A stretch of DNA of 64,000 nucleotides, taken from positions 62,001-126,000 of the forward strand of contig NZ_AUBN01000009.1 in NCBI RefSeq assembly GCF_000429265.1. The letters are read 5' to 3'. Source of the stretch: Actinomyces gerencseriae DSM 6844. Lineage in GTDB: Bacteria > Actinomycetota > Actinomycetes > Actinomycetales > Actinomycetaceae. The translations under genes were made by a program, and so were the position numbers. This document shows positions 35,213 through 42,845 of this stretch, piece by piece. A model generated the notes under the pieces. The model had not been told where the DNA came from, made no database searches, and worked only from the letters and a program-made list of their open reading frames with translations. Every line of letters begins with the position of its first letter. Position 1 is the stretch's first letter.

Positions 35213-36115
35213 TCATCTCGTGTCCGTGCAGTGCACGCCCGCCTCCGGGCGCAGCGAGTCGCGCGCCGCCAGGCCGCAGGGGGTGAGCGCGGGGAGAGGC
35301 TCCCCGCCGGAGTCGCCGGTCCCGGGGCGCAGGGTCTTGGCGTACTCGGTGATGACGGTCCACAGATCGACGACATCCTCAGCGCCGCAGAACAGCTCGA
35401 AGCAGTCGTCACCCGTGCGGGCCAGCAGGACCGCATGCCCGGCGGCGGTGGCCCGCACCGCGGCGTCGTTGCGCAAGCGTCGCAGGATCGTCGGCCCGCA
35501 CAGCACATCGGGTCCGCATCCCCCGTCATCGGCGGGTGATCCCTCCTCCTCGGGACGCAGCGCCGTGGGGATGCCGGCGCCGGACTCGACCACGCCGGCG
35601 AGGATCTCCTCCGCGCGCGGGCCCTGAACCGCGATCAGCGTCATTGTCAGCGAGATATCGACGATCTCGCAGGAGACATCGGCGCCGCGCACCGTCAGAG
35701 CGGCGGCGACGCGCTCCCGGTTGCCCGCGCTGGGGATGACGAGGTACTCCTGATCGCCCACGTGGTGGACGATGAGATCGTCGATGACCTCGCCGTCCTC
35801 GGCCACGATCGTCGTGTGAAGGGCCCGGCCGAGCTCCACGTCCGAGATCCGTCCCGCCAGGGCGCGGTCGAGCGCCGTGGCGGCATCGGGTCCGGACACC
35901 TTGATCTCACCCATGTGGGACAGGTCGAAGATGCCGGCGGAGCGGCGCACCGCGTGATGCTCGGCGAGGTCGGGGGCGTAGCGCAACGGCATCCGCCAGC
36001 CGCCGACATCGGTGAAGAGAGCCCCCGCGTCAACGTGCACGGAGTGCAGGGGCGTGGTGCGCACCATTGCGGATCGCCGGACCTCCTTCCGGTCGTGCTG
36101 GTCGTGCTCGGTCAT
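35213..36115 (-). CDS. gcvT: glycine cleavage T-protein (aminomethyltransferase), truncated
   Basis: The 300-residue product begins like GcvT: HVDAGALFTDVGGWRMPLRY, RSAGIFDLSHMGEIKVSG, QGPRAEEIL and CGLAARDSLRPEAG. The family is about 370 residues long. After EAG the frame gives only VHCTDTR and stops. In the neighbouring frame the sequence continues LHGHEM, matching the expected family segment (LYGHEL), so one base has been lost here. That second frame then ends within about ten codons at 35187, and the C-terminal barrel is missing. No gcvH or gcvP is nearby. GAGGAGG precedes the start. Probably a non-functional remnant. Confidence 0.72.
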   Translation of the reverse strand: MTEHDQHDRKEVRRSAMVRTTPLHSVHVDAGALFTDVGGWRMPLRYAPDLAEHHAVRRSAGIFDLSHMGEIKVSGPDAATALDRALAGRISDVELGRALHTTIVAEDGEVIDDLIVHHVGDQEYLVIPSAGNRERVAAALTVRGADVSCEIVDISLTMTLIAVQGPRAEEILAGVVESGAGIPTALRPEEEGSPADDGGCGPDVLCGPTILRRLRNDAAVRATAAGHAVLLARTGDDCFELFCGAEDVVDLWTVITEYAKTLRPGTGDSGGEPLPALTPCGLAARDSLRPEAGVHCTDTR

Positions 36116-36427
36116 CGCTCCTCCTCAAGCGGTCGGGCCGTCGCCGGTCGTGTCAGGTCGCTCATGGGCGTCTGGAGGCCGAGGTCGCGCAGGCCCGGGG
36201 ACGCCGAGCTCGAGAACCAGCGGTCGCCCGGGGCCCGATGCGGTCCGGGACGCAGAGGGCGGGGGAGCGGCGCATCGTCGAGCCATGAGGACCTCCGATC
36301 GGAGCATGAACCGGTTCGCATCCTAGGGGACGGGCCCGGGTCCTCGTGAGCGAACCAGCGGGCGGCGTCCGGCCTCCGCCGCTCCCGGGGGCGGCAGTCC
36401 GTGGCAGGAGTCCCCTACTGGCTCCTC
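36116..36427. other. gene-free region between gcvT and miaB
   Basis: About 310 bases separate the divergent gcvT and miaB genes. A 60-codon minus-strand frame (36125-36307) is Pro/Arg/Ala-rich and unconvincing. I looked for a glycine riboswitch ahead of gcvT and did not recognise one. Confidence 0.4.
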
Positions 36428-36433
36428 TACACT
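36428..36433 (+). promoter_or_regulatory. -10 element for miaB
   Basis: TACACT ends 9 bases before the miaB ATG at 36442. No Shine-Dalgarno sequence is visible. Confidence 0.4.
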
Positions 36434-36441
36434 GCACGACG

Positions 36442-38109
36442 ATGACCACTCATGATGCCACCGTTCCCGGGCTCGATGCTCGCGGCGTCCTGCCGCGCAC
36501 CTACCATGTGCGCACTCTCGGCTGTCAGATGAACGTTCACGATTCCGAGCACATGGCCGGCCTGCTCGAAGATGCCGGCTACCGGCGGGTCGAGGACGTG
36601 CCCGAGGCCGCCGCGCGCGCCACCGAGGCCGGCGACGGCGGGGCCGACGTCGTCATCATCAACACCTGCTCAGTGCGCGAGAACGCCGTCACTCGCCTGT
36701 TCGGGAATCTCGGCCAGCTCGCCGCCGTCAAGCGGGAGCGTCCCGGCATGCAGATCGCGGTGGCCGGGTGCCTGGCCCAGCAGATGGGGCAGGGCATCGT
36801 GACCAGGGCCCCGTGGGTCGACGTCGTCTTCGGCACCCATAACATCGACGTCCTGCCGGCCCTGCTGGAGCGCGCCCGGCACAACGCCGAGGCCGCCGTC
36901 GAACTGGAGGAGTCCCTCAAGGTCTTCCCCTCCACCCTGCCGACCCGCCGCGACTCCGCCTACGCCGCCTGGGTGTCCATCGCCGTGGGCTGCAACAACA
37001 CCTGCACCTTCTGCATCGTGCCCTCGCTGCGAGGCAGACAGCGCGACCGTCGTCCCGGAGAGGTCCTGGCCGAAATCGAGGCGGTGGCCGCCGATGGAGT
37101 CACTGAGATCACCCTGTTGGGACAGAATGTCAACTCCTACGGAGTGGGCTTCGGGGACCGGGGTGCCTTCGCCAAGCTGCTGCGAGCGGCCGGGGCGGTC
37201 GAGGGCATTGAGCGCGTGCGCTTCACCAGTCCGCACCCGGCGGCCTTCACCAGCGACGTCATCGACGCCATGGCCGCCACCCCGCAGGTCATGCCCAGCC
37301 TGCACATGCCGCTCCAGTCGGGGTCGGACCGGATCCTGCGGGCCATGCGCCGCTCCTACCGGAGCGCGAAGTTCCTGCGAATTCTGGATGAGGTGCGCGT
37401 CAAACTGCCTGAGGCGGCGATCACCACCGACATCATCGTCGGCTTCCCCGGCGAGACCGAGGACGACTTCCAGGCCACCCTCGAGGCGGTCGAGGAGGCC
37501 CGCTTCGCCTCCGCCTTCACCTTCGAGTACTCGCCCCGGCCCGGCACCCCCGCCGCGGACCGCGAGGACCGGGTTCCGGTCGAGGTCGTCAAGGATCGGT
37601 ACCGCCGGCTGGACGAGCTGGTCCGCAGGATCACCCACGAGGAGAACGCCAAGCAGGAGGGGCGGGTCGTCGAGGTGCTCGTCGCCGAGGGCGAGGGACG
37701 TCGCAGCGCCGCGACCGCCCGTGTCTCCGGGCGGGCGGCGGACAACCGGCTCGTGCACGCGGCGCTTCCGGCGGGGCTCGCGGCCGGCGCCTACGACGCG
37801 GGCGCTCCGCGCCCCGGGGACATGGTGACGGCGCGGGTCACCCATGGAGCGCCGCACAACCTCATCGCCGACTCCGCCCGCTGCGGGGGATCGCTCAGCG
37901 CGGGGGAGCGGGCCGCCAACGACGCCCTGGGCGCGGGGGACCGCGTCTGGTACGACGAGGGGCCTGCCCTGTTCGAGGTTCGCCGCACGCGCGCCGGGGA
38001 CGCCTGGGAGCGACGCAGGGTGGAGGCGCGCGCCGAACCCGAGCCCGACTCCGCGCCCGTGAGCCTGGGCATGCCGCGTCTGCGCGTCGGGGCGCCCGCC
38101 GCCCCCTGA
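36442..38109 (+). CDS. miaB: tRNA-2-methylthio-N6-dimethylallyladenosine synthase
   Basis: This 555-residue methylthiotransferase adds the 2-methylthio group to i6A37 of tRNA. It has the N-terminal UPF0004 domain ([38 protein letters not shown]). The radical-SAM motif CNNTCTFC (Cys184, 188, 191) is followed by [18 protein letters not shown], and a C-terminal TRAM-like domain follows. About 60 extra residues at the end are Pro/Arg-rich, longer than most MiaB. The partner miaA lies 15 kb downstream, although the two are neighbours in many relatives. Confidence 0.93.
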   Translation: MTTHDATVPGLDARGVLPRTYHVRTLGCQMNVHDSEHMAGLLEDAGYRRVEDVPEAAARATEAGDGGADVVIINTCSVRENAVTRLFGNLGQLAAVKRERPGMQIAVAGCLAQQMGQGIVTRAPWVDVVFGTHNIDVLPALLERARHNAEAAVELEESLKVFPSTLPTRRDSAYAAWVSIAVGCNNTCTFCIVPSLRGRQRDRRPGEVLAEIEAVAADGVTEITLLGQNVNSYGVGFGDRGAFAKLLRAAGAVEGIERVRFTSPHPAAFTSDVIDAMAATPQVMPSLHMPLQSGSDRILRAMRRSYRSAKFLRILDEVRVKLPEAAITTDIIVGFPGETEDDFQATLEAVEEARFASAFTFEYSPRPGTPAADREDRVPVEVVKDRYRRLDELVRRITHEENAKQEGRVVEVLVAEGEGRRSAATARVSGRAADNRLVHAALPAGLAAGAYDAGAPRPGDMVTARVTHGAPHNLIADSARCGGSLSAGERAANDALGAGDRVWYDEGPALFEVRRTRAGDAWERRRVEARAEPEPDSAPVSLGMPRLRVGAPAAP

Positions 38110-38186
38110 CCCCGCCGCCGAGATCGGTCCGAGCGGGCGATGTCGGCGTGGGGCGACGGCCGGCCGCGGTCGGGGGCGGGGTCAGG
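38105..38186. terminator. 12-bp inverted repeat holding both stop codons of convergent genes
   Basis: CCTGACCCCGCC (38105-38116) and its exact complement (38175-38186) enclose 58 bases. The miaB stop lies in the left arm and the GntR-family stop in the right arm. The RNA could form a long bidirectional terminator stem. Confidence 0.5.
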
Positions 38187-38592
38187 TGCGCGGAGACCGT
38201 CGAGACTCCGAGGGACGGGGCCTCGCGAGGGCCCGGTCGACAGCACGTGCGATGTCGGCATCGGAGAATCCCAGGGCGCGAGCACGTGACAGCGCATCCT
38301 CCACCGCGTCTCGGAGCAGGTCCGCGCGCTCGCGGATCGGCATCGTGCTCCTCGGGGCGACCCGAGTCCCGGCGCCGCGCCGCGACACGAGCAGACCGGT
38401 CTCCTCCATCTCCTTGTAGGCGCGTGCCACGGTTCCCGGAGCGACGCGCAGATCTCCCGCCAGTTGCCTGACGGAGGGGAGCCGTTCGCCGTCGACGAGC
38501 GTCCCCGTCTCGATGAGTCCGGTGATCTGGACCCTGATCTGTTCGAAGGGCGGTACGGGAGAGGCGGAGTCGATGGAGACGGAGACGCTCAT
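38182..38592 (-). CDS. GntR family regulator, YtrA-type
   Basis: This 136-residue regulator has an N-terminal winged helix (PPFEQIRVQITGLIETGTL, LPSVRQLAGDLRVAPGTVARAYKEMEETGLLVSRRGAGTRV) and only a short C-terminal helical tail, the YtrA layout. GGAGG precedes the ATG. Its start overlaps the stop of the upstream membrane-protein gene by four bases, so the pair is one operon. YtrA regulators usually control an adjacent ABC transporter or membrane protein and bind inverted repeats such as the one at 39577-39600. Confidence 0.85.
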   Translation of the reverse strand: MSVSVSIDSASPVPPFEQIRVQITGLIETGTLVDGERLPSVRQLAGDLRVAPGTVARAYKEMEETGLLVSRRGAGTRVAPRSTMPIRERADLLRDAVEDALSRARALGFSDADIARAVDRALARPRPSESRRSPRT

Positions 38593-39566
38593 GCGCGATC
38601 CTCCGATGGGAGGTCCGCTCCCGCGGGCGCGGGATCGTGTCGACGGGGGCCGACGACCACCGAGGTGCGTCGGATGAGGAGACCGACTCCGGCCGCCATG
38701 CATCCGACGGCGACGAGGATGCCCAGCCCCCCGACCGTGCCGCGCAGGTAGTCCCACTCGGCCACCCGCCAGGTCGCGGCCTCCACCATCGAGTGGCCGA
38801 ACAGCGGCAGGGGAAGGGCGAGGGCGACGAGAAGGAAGCCGACGATCCCCTCCGAGGAGCGGCGGCGCAGAACGGTATCGAGGCCGTCATCGCGTGAGGT
38901 GCTCACCTGCTCGCGGGCGGCGACCGTGCGCAGTCCAACGGCGGCGAGCGCGAGCTGCGCGACGAGCGTGAGCATGATCGGGGCCAGGAAATGGGCTCCC
39001 GGCCAGGGGCAGAAGATCGATGCGAGGGTGTCGCCGTTCGAGTCGGTCGATGTGCCGCTGAGGTAGGAGCCGGCGGGAAGGACGGTGCTGTGCTCCGGTG
39101 GCGGGGTCGCACCGGGGCTGCTCGATGCTGTCGGGACGCCGAGGGCGAAGAAGGCGAGAACCGTCATGACACCGATCGGGACGAGCGCGGCCGGTCGTGG
39201 CAGGTAGTCGCGGACTCGGCGCGGCGCCAGGACGGCGGTGCGCGTCGCCGTCGTGACGACGGGACTGCGGCGCTCCCCGAGCAGGAGCACGGTAAGTCCC
39301 ACCAGCCCGAACGCGCCGGGCGCCGTCCGCGGGCTCGCGAGACCGACGACGATCGCGGTCGCGACGGCGGCGAGAACCGCCGTCGAGCGCGTCCAGCGCG
39401 AGTGCCGGTCCGCGTTGCGCAGGGGAACGGCCAGGTTCTCGGGCAACGACGCGAGATCGATGCCGTCCACGCCACCCCTGTCGGAGAGCCGAATGGCTCC
39501 GACGGGCAGGGCGAGGACGAGCGTGGCGAAGACCGAGAAGAGCGCGAGAGCGGGCAGGGGGGACAT
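38589..39566 (-). CDS. multi-spanning membrane protein of unknown function
   Basis: This 325-residue protein has six or more hydrophobic segments: one at the N-terminus, a pair at about 60-105, one near 135, and three in the C-terminal half. A Pro/Ser/Thr-rich extracytoplasmic loop lies between. A DRGGVDGIDLASLPENLAVPLRNADR segment resembles the cytoplasmic stretch of SdpI/DUF1648-like proteins, but I cannot assign a family. The chosen ATG at 39566 follows GAGG; the in-frame ATG at 39599 overlaps the operator. It is the first gene of an operon with the GntR regulator, which may sense a condition this protein answers. Confidence 0.72.
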   Translation of the reverse strand: MSPLPALALFSVFATLVLALPVGAIRLSDRGGVDGIDLASLPENLAVPLRNADRHSRWTRSTAVLAAVATAIVVGLASPRTAPGAFGLVGLTVLLLGERRSPVVTTATRTAVLAPRRVRDYLPRPAALVPIGVMTVLAFFALGVPTASSSPGATPPPEHSTVLPAGSYLSGTSTDSNGDTLASIFCPWPGAHFLAPIMLTLVAQLALAAVGLRTVAAREQVSTSRDDGLDTVLRRRSSEGIVGFLLVALALPLPLFGHSMVEAATWRVAEWDYLRGTVGGLGILVAVGCMAAGVGLLIRRTSVVVGPRRHDPAPAGADLPSEDRA

Positions 39567-39576
39567 CGGAACCTCA

Positions 39577-39600
39577 CTTGTACTGAGTGTATGGTACAAG
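39577..39600. promoter_or_regulatory. GntR-type operator
   Basis: CTTGTAC-N10-GTACAAG is a perfect inverted repeat just upstream of the membrane protein-GntR operon. A further CTCACTTGTA/TACAAGTGAG pair (39573-39582 and 39636-39645) adds a third half-site. This is the expected pattern for autoregulation by the YtrA-type repressor. Confidence 0.65.
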
Positions 39601-39767
39601 AATCTCCTTGAAAGACTTTTGTGTCAAGTAGCTGATACAAGTGAGTGCGAGTCGGCTCGGGGTCGGCCGAGGGGCCGCCGCTGCCGCGTCGTCCTCCCCG
39701 TGCCTCTGCGTCCGGAGGCTCGATGCGCGACGATCGGAGCGATTCTGAGATGGAGGACACAGACTTG

Positions 39768-39787
39768 TGTACCTTGAGGTAGGTACA
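39768..39787. promoter_or_regulatory. TetR-type operator
   Basis: TGTACCT-N6-AGGTACA is a perfect 20-bp inverted repeat, 28 bases before the tetR ATG. GTACACTCG occurs twice (39783-39791 and 39802-39810), overlapping the operator arm and the -10 element respectively. Confidence 0.7.
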
Positions 39788-39802
39788 CTCGATGCCGCCG
39801 GG

Positions 39803-39808
39803 TACACT
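39803..39808 (+). promoter_or_regulatory. -10 element for the leaderless tetR-gap operon
   Basis: TACACT ends 7 bases before the ATG at 39815. Confidence 0.45.
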
Positions 39809-39814
39809 CGGCAC

Positions 39815-40516
39815 ATGGGTTCCAGGGAGAGGCTGGTGGAGGCGATGGCCGAGCTGATGTGGGAGCGCGGTTACAGCGCCACGAGTCCGCGAGAGGTTCG
39901 CGAGCTCTCCGGCGTCGGCCAGGGGAGCATGTACCACTACTTCCCGACCAAACGGGATCTCGGTCTCGCGGCTCTGAACCACAACTGCCAGGTCCAGTTC
40001 AGCTCCTGGAGGACCGCGCTCGCGGATGTCGAGGACCCACTCGAGGTCCTCAGCGCCTACCTCACCCTTCCTCGTGATCCGCTCAAGGGCTGCCGAGTCG
40101 GTCGAATGGCCCAGGACAAGGCGGTGATGGCGGACGACGGTCTTCGCAAGCCGATCGCCGAGGCTTTCGCGCAACTGCATCAGATGCTGGTCGCCGTCAT
40201 CGACGCGGCGGCATCGGAGGGGCGGTTGCCCGGTGGTCTCGACTCGGGGGATTTGGCTCGTACCATCGTCGCCGTCGTCCAGGGCGGTTACGTCCTGGCC
40301 ATGGCCCAGCAGGACAGGGCCCCGTATGACGCGGCCCGCCGGGGCGCCCTCGAACTGCTCCGCGCAGCCGCGAGGGCCGCTCCGGCCGGGCCCGCCGGCC
40401 CGCCCGATCCGGCCGCCCGGGTCGCAAGCCTCTCGGAACCCGAAGAACTCTCGAGCCCGGTTCCGGTGGACCTCGGGACCGGTCGCCATGCCCTATCCGA
40501 AGGAGAGACATCATGA
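39815..40516 (+). CDS. TetR/AcrR family regulator
   Basis: The 233-residue regulator has a TetR DNA-binding domain in its first 50 residues (SRERLVEAMAELMWERGYSATSPREVRELSGVGQGSMYHYFPTKRDL, given in continuous form). The ligand domain is helical, with GCRVGRMAQDKAVMADDGLRKPI. The tail is Pro/Ala-rich. Residues before the ATG at 39815 in a longer frame are encoded by the operator. The stop overlaps the start of a glyceraldehyde-3-phosphate dehydrogenase gene (ATGA), so repressor and enzyme are translated from one mRNA. The likely target is its own promoter. The signal is unknown. Confidence 0.85.
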   Translation: MGSRERLVEAMAELMWERGYSATSPREVRELSGVGQGSMYHYFPTKRDLGLAALNHNCQVQFSSWRTALADVEDPLEVLSAYLTLPRDPLKGCRVGRMAQDKAVMADDGLRKPIAEAFAQLHQMLVAVIDAAASEGRLPGGLDSGDLARTIVAVVQGGYVLAMAQQDRAPYDAARRGALELLRAAARAAPAGPAGPPDPAARVASLSEPEELSSPVPVDLGTGRHALSEGETS

Positions 40517-41517
40517 CCATTCGCATCGGCATCAACGGATTCGGCCGCATCGGGCGCACCTACATGCGCGCCGCCCTGGCCGGCGGGGCGGACGTCGAGG
40601 TCGTCGCCGTCAACGACCTCACCGACGCGCGCACACTCGCCACCCTCCTGGAGTGGGACTCGGTGAGCGGGCATCTCGACGGCGTCGCCGGCCATGGCGA
40701 TGAGCTGCGAGTCGCCGACCGGACCATCACGGTCTTCTCCGAGTCGGACCCGGCCCGGATCCCCTGGGGCGAGGTCGGGGCCGATGTCGTGATCGAGTCG
40801 ACGGGCTTCTTCACCACCCGGGACGAGGCGGCCCTGCACCTGAAGGGCGGGGCGAAGAAGGTCATCGTCTCCGCGCCCGCGAAGGGGGATGTGCCCACCT
40901 TCGTCCTGGGTGTGAATGATGATCGGCTGGACGTGGATGCGGCCGACGTGTTCTCCAACGGCTCGTGCACGACGAACTCGTTGGCGCCGCTGGCCAAGGT
41001 CCTCAATGACACCGTCGGGATCGAGACCGGCCTCATGACGACGGTCCACGCCTACACCGGCGACCAGCGCCTTCACGACGCGCCTCACCGGGACCTGCGT
41101 CGAGCGCGCGCCGCAGCCTCCTCCATCATTCCGACCTCATCCGGGGCGGCCCGGGCCATCGGCCTGGTCATCCCCGAGCTCGATGGGCGTCTGACCGGTG
41201 CGGCCCTGCGAGTGCCGGTCCCGGTCGGCTCGGTCACCGATCTCACGGTGGTCACCTCCCGCAGGGCGACGGCGGACGAGGTCAACGCCGCTTTTCGCGC
41301 GGCGGCGGAATCCGGCTCGCTGGCGGGCTACCTGCAGTACTCCGAGGCGCCGATCGTCTCCCACGACATCGTCGGCAACCCGCACTCCTCGATCTTCGAC
41401 GCGCCTCTCACCGAGGTCATGGGCGACCAGGTCAAGGTCTTCGGCTGGTACGACAACGAGTGGGGCTTCTCCAACCGCCTGGTCGAGTTCTCCCAGAAGG
41501 TCGGCGCGCGACTCTGA
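40513..41517 (+). CDS. gap: glyceraldehyde-3-phosphate dehydrogenase
   Basis: This 334-residue enzyme has the NAD-binding GINGFGRIGRTYMRA start and the catalytic Cys152 in SNGSCTTNSLAP. Further family segments are TVHAYTGDQRLHDAPHRDLRRARAA, PVPVGSVTDL and WYDNEWGFSNR. The usual SNASCTTNCLAP has become SNGSCTTNSLAP, which keeps the nucleophile but loses the second Cys. Asp34 in VAVNDLTD suggests NAD+ rather than NADP+. AAGGAG precedes the ATG. Its location behind a TetR gene with operators, away from pgk and tpi, indicates an inducible or back-up isozyme. Confidence 0.9.
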   Translation: MTIRIGINGFGRIGRTYMRAALAGGADVEVVAVNDLTDARTLATLLEWDSVSGHLDGVAGHGDELRVADRTITVFSESDPARIPWGEVGADVVIESTGFFTTRDEAALHLKGGAKKVIVSAPAKGDVPTFVLGVNDDRLDVDAADVFSNGSCTTNSLAPLAKVLNDTVGIETGLMTTVHAYTGDQRLHDAPHRDLRRARAAASSIIPTSSGAARAIGLVIPELDGRLTGAALRVPVPVGSVTDLTVVTSRRATADEVNAAFRAAAESGSLAGYLQYSEAPIVSHDIVGNPHSSIFDAPLTEVMGDQVKVFGWYDNEWGFSNRLVEFSQKVGARL

Positions 41518-41753
41518 CGCGGCTCGGAACGGCGTCGCAGTCCTGCGCGGCACCGGACCGATCCGCACGCGGTCGCGCGGCTCCGGCCTGGTCGGGATTC
41601 GGCTGACATCGCGTCTGACCGGCAGTGCTCCGAAGGCGTCGTCCTCGTCGGAGATCGTCACCGAGACGGCGCCGAACCCGGTCGGATCGATTCCGGCGGC
41701 GCGGGACGTAAGCGCTCGGCCCCGTGCCGCGAGCGGGAAGGCGCCGGCCGGGC

Positions 41754-42728
41754 TCATGCCGTGAAGAGCTCGCCGGGAATGTCGGCGAAGTCCGGGGAGA
41801 CCACCGCCGAGCCGTCGGCCCTCATGAGGGTGAAGTCGTAGTGGAAGCCCGCCCGGGCCAGTACCTCCGGCGCGGTCACGAACAGGGCCGTGGCCAGGCC
41901 GTCCGCCTCCGCGCAGGTCCGCGCCACCGCCCAGGTGGCGAGCACGCCCTGGACCGGCAGGCCGGTGCGGGCGTCGAGGAGGTGGTGCAGCCCGTGGCCC
42001 CAGGACCGGCGGCTGACGGCGGAGGCGCAGATCGCCGCCTCGGCGAGCACGACCACTCCGATGACCCGTCCCTGGGAGCGCGGGTCCTCCAGGCCGATAC
42101 GCACCGGTTCGGGCGATGAGACCAGCAGGTCGCCCGAACCGTCGACGGCGAAGGCGCCGATTCCGGCCTCGTGCAGCTCGCGCGCCACGAGGTCCACGAG
42201 GAAGCCCTTGCCGGCCGCGCCGATGTCGATGAGCGCGGGGCGGGTCAGCCGCAGCCGGTCGCCGTCGTGCCGAGCCGTCTCCGCCCAGGTGGCGCGTCCG
42301 CGGATCGCCCCGACGCGGAAGACGGCGCCGTCGTGGACGGTGAAGGAGTAGCCGGGGTCGTAGCCGAGCTCGACCAGATCGGCGCCCACCAGCGGGTCGA
42401 TCCGGCCGTCGGTGGCGCGGTGCAGGCGGTCGTAGAGGTCCAGCAGGACGGACGAGCCCGGCGGCAGGTCGAGAGTGAGGGGCCCGACGTCCGGCCCGCT
42501 CTCGGCGGCCCGGCGCACCACCGAGTCGTGACGGAACCGGGACCACACGCCCTCGAAGGCATCGACGAGAGAGACGATGCGATCCCGCAGCGCGGGAGGA
42601 AGGGGCGCTGCGGACAGGACCTGCCAGCACGTTCCGGTCGCCTCGAAGCGCCAGCGCTGCGCCAGGGCTCCGGGCTCGCGCACCGGGCACGGCCCGCGCA
42701 TGCCCGGACGCGCGGATGGAAGTGACAC
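41754..42728 (-). CDS. apbE: FAD:protein FMN transferase ApbE
   Basis: This 324-residue ApbE-family enzyme attaches FMN from FAD to Ser/Thr of target proteins outside the cytoplasm. It has RFRHDSVVRRA, DGRIDPLVGADLVELGYDPGYSF, IDIGAAGKGFLVDLVARELHEAG, DGSGDLLV and the late HHLLDARTGLPVQGV and AEADGLATALFV segments of the family. No clear signal peptide is seen, so it may act on the inside or be anchored otherwise. The start is GTG with GGGGAGG upstream. It diverges from an iron-uptake operon whose last gene encodes an FMN-binding lipoprotein, its probable substrate. Confidence 0.88.
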   Translation of the reverse strand: MSLPSARPGMRGPCPVREPGALAQRWRFEATGTCWQVLSAAPLPPALRDRIVSLVDAFEGVWSRFRHDSVVRRAAESGPDVGPLTLDLPPGSSVLLDLYDRLHRATDGRIDPLVGADLVELGYDPGYSFTVHDGAVFRVGAIRGRATWAETARHDGDRLRLTRPALIDIGAAGKGFLVDLVARELHEAGIGAFAVDGSGDLLVSSPEPVRIGLEDPRSQGRVIGVVVLAEAAICASAVSRRSWGHGLHHLLDARTGLPVQGVLATWAVARTCAEADGLATALFVTAPEVLARAGFHYDFTLMRADGSAVVSPDFADIPGELFTA

Positions 42729-42754
42729 GACGTGCGCCTCCCCATGGCGACGAT

Positions 42755-42786
42755 TTGTCTTCGACTGACAGCAAAACCTAACCTAA
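42755..42786 (+). promoter_or_regulatory. promoter of the iron operon with a DtxR/IdeR half-box
   Basis: TTGTCT (42755-42760) and TAACCT (42779-42784) are 18 bases apart. CCTAACCTAA (42777-42786) equals the right half of the DtxR/IdeR iron box (TTAGGTTAGSCTAACCTAA) and overlaps the -10. The left half is degenerate. The iron repressor could also reach divergent apbE. Confidence 0.55.
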
Positions 42787-42845
42787 TGCACGAATGCCGC
42801 GGCGCCGGTCCCGGTGCCCATCCGTGTCGTGTGAAAGCCGCATTG

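Noticed and set aside
36125-36307. 60-codon minus-strand ORF with an SD-like GGAGG before an internal ATG, ahead of gcvT
   Set aside because: The product is a Pro/Arg/Ala string with no hydrophobic core or known motif; more likely chance sequence in a leader.
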